From contig QMOC01000081.1 in assembly GCA_003648085.1 (NCBI GenBank), positions 1 through 8,364 of the forward strand: a stretch of 8,364 bases of DNA, in the 5' to 3' direction. How positions within the stretch are numbered: the first letter of the stretch is position 1; each line of letters starts with the position of its first letter. The notes under the pieces were generated by a model, which was not told where the DNA came from, did no database searches, and worked only from the letters and a program-made list of their open reading frames with translations. This document shows, in pieces, positions 6,257 through 8,364 of this stretch. The DNA comes from Chloroflexota bacterium (lineage in GTDB: Bacteria > Chloroflexota > Anaerolineae > B4-G1). Position numbers and translations under genes: made by a program.

Positions 6257-6410
6257 TTTGGATCACGAAAGTGCGAAAAGACGCGAAAAAGGCGAACGCG
6301 AAAAGACGCGAAAAAGGCGGACGCGAAAAAGGCGAAAGAGAGGCCAACCGCTTGCTGAGGGGAGATGTTTTCGCGCTTTTCGCCGTGTTTCGTAGCCTTC
6401 GTGATTCAAA
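6257..6410. repeat. 154-bp foldback element with imperfect inverted ends
   Basis: The left end TTTGGATCACGAA (6257-6269) is the inverted match, 12 of 13, of the right end TTCGTGATTCAAA (6398-6410). Further in, GCGAAAAGACGCGAAAA (6273-6289) pairs with TTTTCGCGCTTTTCGC (6368-6383) with a one-base gap. The right arm carries about ten extra bases between the two matched blocks. The interior is purine-rich with short tandem copies. It contains no transposase and looks like a small non-autonomous or dispersed palindromic repeat. It ends nine bases before the AGGAG ribosome binding site of the peptidase gene, so its RNA could fold near the start of translation. Confidence 0.65.
6273..6334 (+). repeat. 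Tandem GCGAAAAG/ACGCGAAAAAGG units in the foldback element
   Basis: A 22-base stretch at 6273-6294 recurs exactly at 6298-6319, a period of 25 bases. Its last 14 bases, ACGCGAAAAAGGCG, occur three times, at 6281-6294, 6306-6319 and 6321-6334. Any of the copies could pair with the T-rich right arm at 6368-6384, giving alternative stems. Confidence 0.85.
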
Positions 6411-6435
6411 CCCTCATTGAAGGAGCATAGCCCTT

Positions 6436-8286
6436 GTGAACACCCATACTCCCACATACATTTCCCTTGCCTTCTGCCTCCTGCTCCTCGCCCCCTGTCT
6501 CCTGTCTCCTCCCGTCGTCCACGCCGCCCTCACCACCCCTGTCGCCTCCTACACCATCGCCGTCACCCTCGACACCGAGGCCAAAACGCTGGCGGCCCAC
6601 GAGGTCGTCACCTACGTCAACACCACCGCCGACCCTATCCCCGACCTGGTCTTCCACCTCTACCTCAACGCTTTCCGCGACCGAAACAGCATCTTCCTGC
6701 GGGAGGGAGGGGCGACGCATCGGGGCCAGGGCTGGGACCCGAAACACCCCGGCTGGATTCAGGTCACCGACATCCGCCTGAGTGACGGCACCCCGCTGGC
6801 GCTGGAGGAGATCGAAGACGGCACGCTGGCCCGCGCCGACCTGCCCGCCCCCGTCGCGCCGGGGGAGACGGTGGAGGTCGAACTGGACTTCCGCGCCCAA
6901 CTGCCCCGCGTCTTCGCCCGCACCGGCTACGCCGGCGACTTCTTCATGGTCGGACAGTGGTTCCCCAAACTGGGCGTCTGGCAGGACGGGGCCTGGAACG
7001 CCTACCCCTTCCACGCCAACTCCGAGTTCTACGCCGACTTCGGCACCTACGACGTGACCATCACCCTGCCCGTGGGATACGTCACCGGCGGAACGGGCCT
7101 CCCCGTCTCCACGGTGGACAACGGCGACGGTACCCAGACGGTGCACTATCACGCCGAGGACGTGATTGATTTCGCCTGGACCGCCTCACCCCGCTTCCGG
7201 GAGGCCACCCGCCAGGTAGACGGGGTCGAAATCCTCTACCTCTACCTGCCCGAGCACGAGTGGACGGTCGGGCGGGTGCTGGACGCGGCCGAGGCGGCGG
7301 TGAGCCACTACAGCCGCTGGTACGGCCCCTACCCCTACGCCCGCCTCACCGTCGTGGACGTGCCCGACGACGGGCAGGGGGCCGGCGGGATGGAGTATCC
7401 CACGCTGGTCACGGCCGGCGCGATGGACATGCTCGGGCTGGGGCCGGGACCGGCACGCAGCAGGATGGATCGCTCGCTCGAACTGGTCGTCACCCACGAA
7501 CTTGGCCACCAGTGGTGGCAGTCCATGGTCGGCTTCAACGAGGCCGAGGAACCCTGGCTAGACGAGGGGTTCACCGACTACTCGGCGGTGCGGGTGATGG
7601 AGGCGGTCTACGGTGCCGACACCTCCTTCCTGGACGCCGGCAACCTGCAGATGGGTTATTTCGATATGCGGCGGATGGAATACCTGGCCGACCCCCGGGT
7701 GCCGATGTACGGGCGGGCCTGGGACTTCGGGGAGATGGAGTACGGCGTCGCGGCCTACTCCAAGCCGGTGCTCTCGCTGCGCACATTGGAGCGCACCCTG
7801 GGTACGGAGATGTGGCTGGAGGTGATGAGCACCTTTTTCCATCGCTACCGGTTCGGCCATCCCACCACCGAGGATTTCCGTACCGTGGCGGAGGAGGTCT
7901 CCGGCCAGGACCTCTCGTGGTTCTTCGACGGCCTGGTCTACGGCGACGGTGTGCTGAACTACACCGTGACCGGGGTGGACGAGCACGCGGTCACTGTGGC
8001 GCGCCAGGGCGATCTTGTAGTGCCGACCGAGGTGTTGGTCACCTTCGCCGACGGCAGCACGCTGCTGGAGCCGTGGGATGGGGAAGAGACGGAGGTGACC
8101 TTCACCTACGACGGCCGGCCCCCGGTGCGTAGCGCCGAGGTTGACCCGCAACGCAAGGTGGTGATAGACCTCCGCTGGGCCGACAACGGACTTTCGCGCC
8201 GCCTGGAGGTCGCGCCGTGGCTGGCATTGGTCACCCGGTTGCTCTACTATCTCCAGAACATGCTATTGGTGTTAGGAGGGCTGTAG
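6436..8286 (+). CDS. Secreted M1-family zinc metallopeptidase
   Basis: This 616-residue protein is an aminopeptidase-type gluzincin that should hydrolyse peptides outside the cell. The zinc site is His354-Glu355-Leu-Gly-His358 with the third ligand Glu377 in Leu-Asp-Glu-Gly-Phe-Thr, the expected 18 residues later. The family's substrate-binding motif appears as Gly-Gly-Met-Glu-Tyr-Pro (317-322). Tyr441, in Tyr-Ser-Lys-Pro, is the likely transition-state Tyr. Residues 1-30 form a signal peptide, probably cut after Val-His-Ala. About 35-255 is the N-terminal beta domain, 260-500 the catalytic and helical part, and 525-580 a short beta domain. A hydrophobic stretch at 594-616 may keep it at the membrane. 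The start is GTG at 6436, ten bases after AGGAG (6421-6425). It has its own promoter region and no obvious link to the redox genes. The residues needed for catalysis are intact. Confidence 0.93.
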   Translation: MNTHTPTYISLAFCLLLLAPCLLSPPVVHAALTTPVASYTIAVTLDTEAKTLAAHEVVTYVNTTADPIPDLVFHLYLNAFRDRNSIFLREGGATHRGQGWDPKHPGWIQVTDIRLSDGTPLALEEIEDGTLARADLPAPVAPGETVEVELDFRAQLPRVFARTGYAGDFFMVGQWFPKLGVWQDGAWNAYPFHANSEFYADFGTYDVTITLPVGYVTGGTGLPVSTVDNGDGTQTVHYHAEDVIDFAWTASPRFREATRQVDGVEILYLYLPEHEWTVGRVLDAAEAAVSHYSRWYGPYPYARLTVVDVPDDGQGAGGMEYPTLVTAGAMDMLGLGPGPARSRMDRSLELVVTHELGHQWWQSMVGFNEAEEPWLDEGFTDYSAVRVMEAVYGADTSFLDAGNLQMGYFDMRRMEYLADPRVPMYGRAWDFGEMEYGVAAYSKPVLSLRTLERTLGTEMWLEVMSTFFHRYRFGHPTTEDFRTVAEEVSGQDLSWFFDGLVYGDGVLNYTVTGVDEHAVTVARQGDLVVPTEVLVTFADGSTLLEPWDGEETEVTFTYDGRPPVRSAEVDPQRKVVIDLRWADNGLSRRLEVAPWLALVTRLLYYLQNMLLVLGGL

Positions 8287-8315
8287 AGCCCTCGTATGTC
8301 CCGAATCGAGTTATG

Positions 8316-8324
8316 TGGTATAAT
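8316..8324 (+). promoter_or_regulatory. Extended -10 promoter before the last gene
   Basis: TGGTATAAT combines a perfect TATAAT (8319-8324) with the upstream TG of an extended -10 box. No good -35 box lies 16-18 bases upstream, which extended -10 promoters can tolerate. It is 30 bases after the peptidase stop codon and 25-35 bases before the next candidate start codons, so it probably opens a new, short-leader transcript. Confidence 0.55.
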
Positions 8325-8348
8325 AACCAACAAGCGCAGGAAGAGGGG

Positions 8349-8364
8349 ATGAAGGGCAATGGCA
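8349..8364 (+). CDS. First codons of a gene running off the right edge
   Basis: ATG at 8349 directly follows AGAGGGG (8342-8348). A second ATG at 8359, in a different frame, is better spaced (about ten bases) from the same tract. Either could be the start; 8359 has the better spacing and would begin Met-Ala. The product cannot be identified from so few bases. Confidence 0.35.

Noticed and set aside
6000..6395. 131-codon frame starting with TTG across the gap before the peptidase.
   Set aside because: The TTG lies inside the -35 box of the promoter, there is no ribosome binding site, and the second half is only Arg/Lys codons from the foldback repeat.
6478..6520. Pyrimidine-rich CTGTCTC repeats at the start of the peptidase gene.
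   Set aside because: They encode a normal Leu/Pro-rich signal peptide and need no further explanation.
7260..8132. 290-codon same-strand frame overlapping the peptidase gene.
   Set aside because: Its product is extremely Gly/Arg-rich and it lies wholly within the frame carrying the intact zinc site.
8291..8310. CTCG/CGAG inverted repeat after the peptidase as a terminator.
   Set aside because: The stem is only four pairs with a long loop and no T run.

Overview
This is a high-GC bacterial window with all genes on the + strand. It most resembles a Chloroflexota (Anaerolineae-like) chromosome, but that placement is an inference. It rests on the gene mix (a NapH/NapG-like polyferredoxin beside an aldehyde:ferredoxin oxidoreductase homologue, a secreted M1 peptidase, lipoproteins with short leaders) and on the kind of short tandem and foldback repeats present. 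No rRNA, tRNA, CRISPR array, transposase or phage gene was found.

Layout. Positions 3-122 hold the last 39 codons of an upstream gene, perhaps a spermidine-synthase-like protein. It overlaps by ATGA the start of a 575-residue lipoprotein (119-1846) with a repetitive Trp-rich, beta-propeller-like outer part and four C-terminal membrane helices. After 83 bases comes a 130-residue lipoprotein with a Cys cluster (1930-2322). It is followed closely by a 506-residue membrane polyferredoxin with six 4Fe-4S motifs (2342-3862) and, six bases later, by a 665-residue AOR-family tungsten/molybdenum enzyme (3869-5866). The last three look like one transcription unit.

The stretch 5867-6435 has no convincing gene. 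It holds a compact double-hairpin element that may terminate transcription, a near-consensus sigma70 promoter (6000-6028), a short ORF that may be a gene relic, and a 154-bp foldback element with imperfect inverted ends (6257-6410) lying just before the next ribosome binding site. A secreted M1-family zinc metallopeptidase follows (6436-8286). An extended -10 promoter and the first codons of another gene close the window.

How the genes may work together. The oxidoreductase has no export signal and should be cytoplasmic. The polyferredoxin is predicted to carry two clusters inside and four outside the membrane. The small Cys-rich lipoprotein sits on the outer face. The simplest model is an electron path between a cytoplasmic aldehyde- or acid-converting enzyme, the membrane (quinone pool) and an outer acceptor. 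The most unusual feature is that the oxidoreductase gene carries an in-frame block of two different tandem DNA repeats (4178-4290), adding about 36 low-complexity residues inside its N-terminal cofactor-binding domain.
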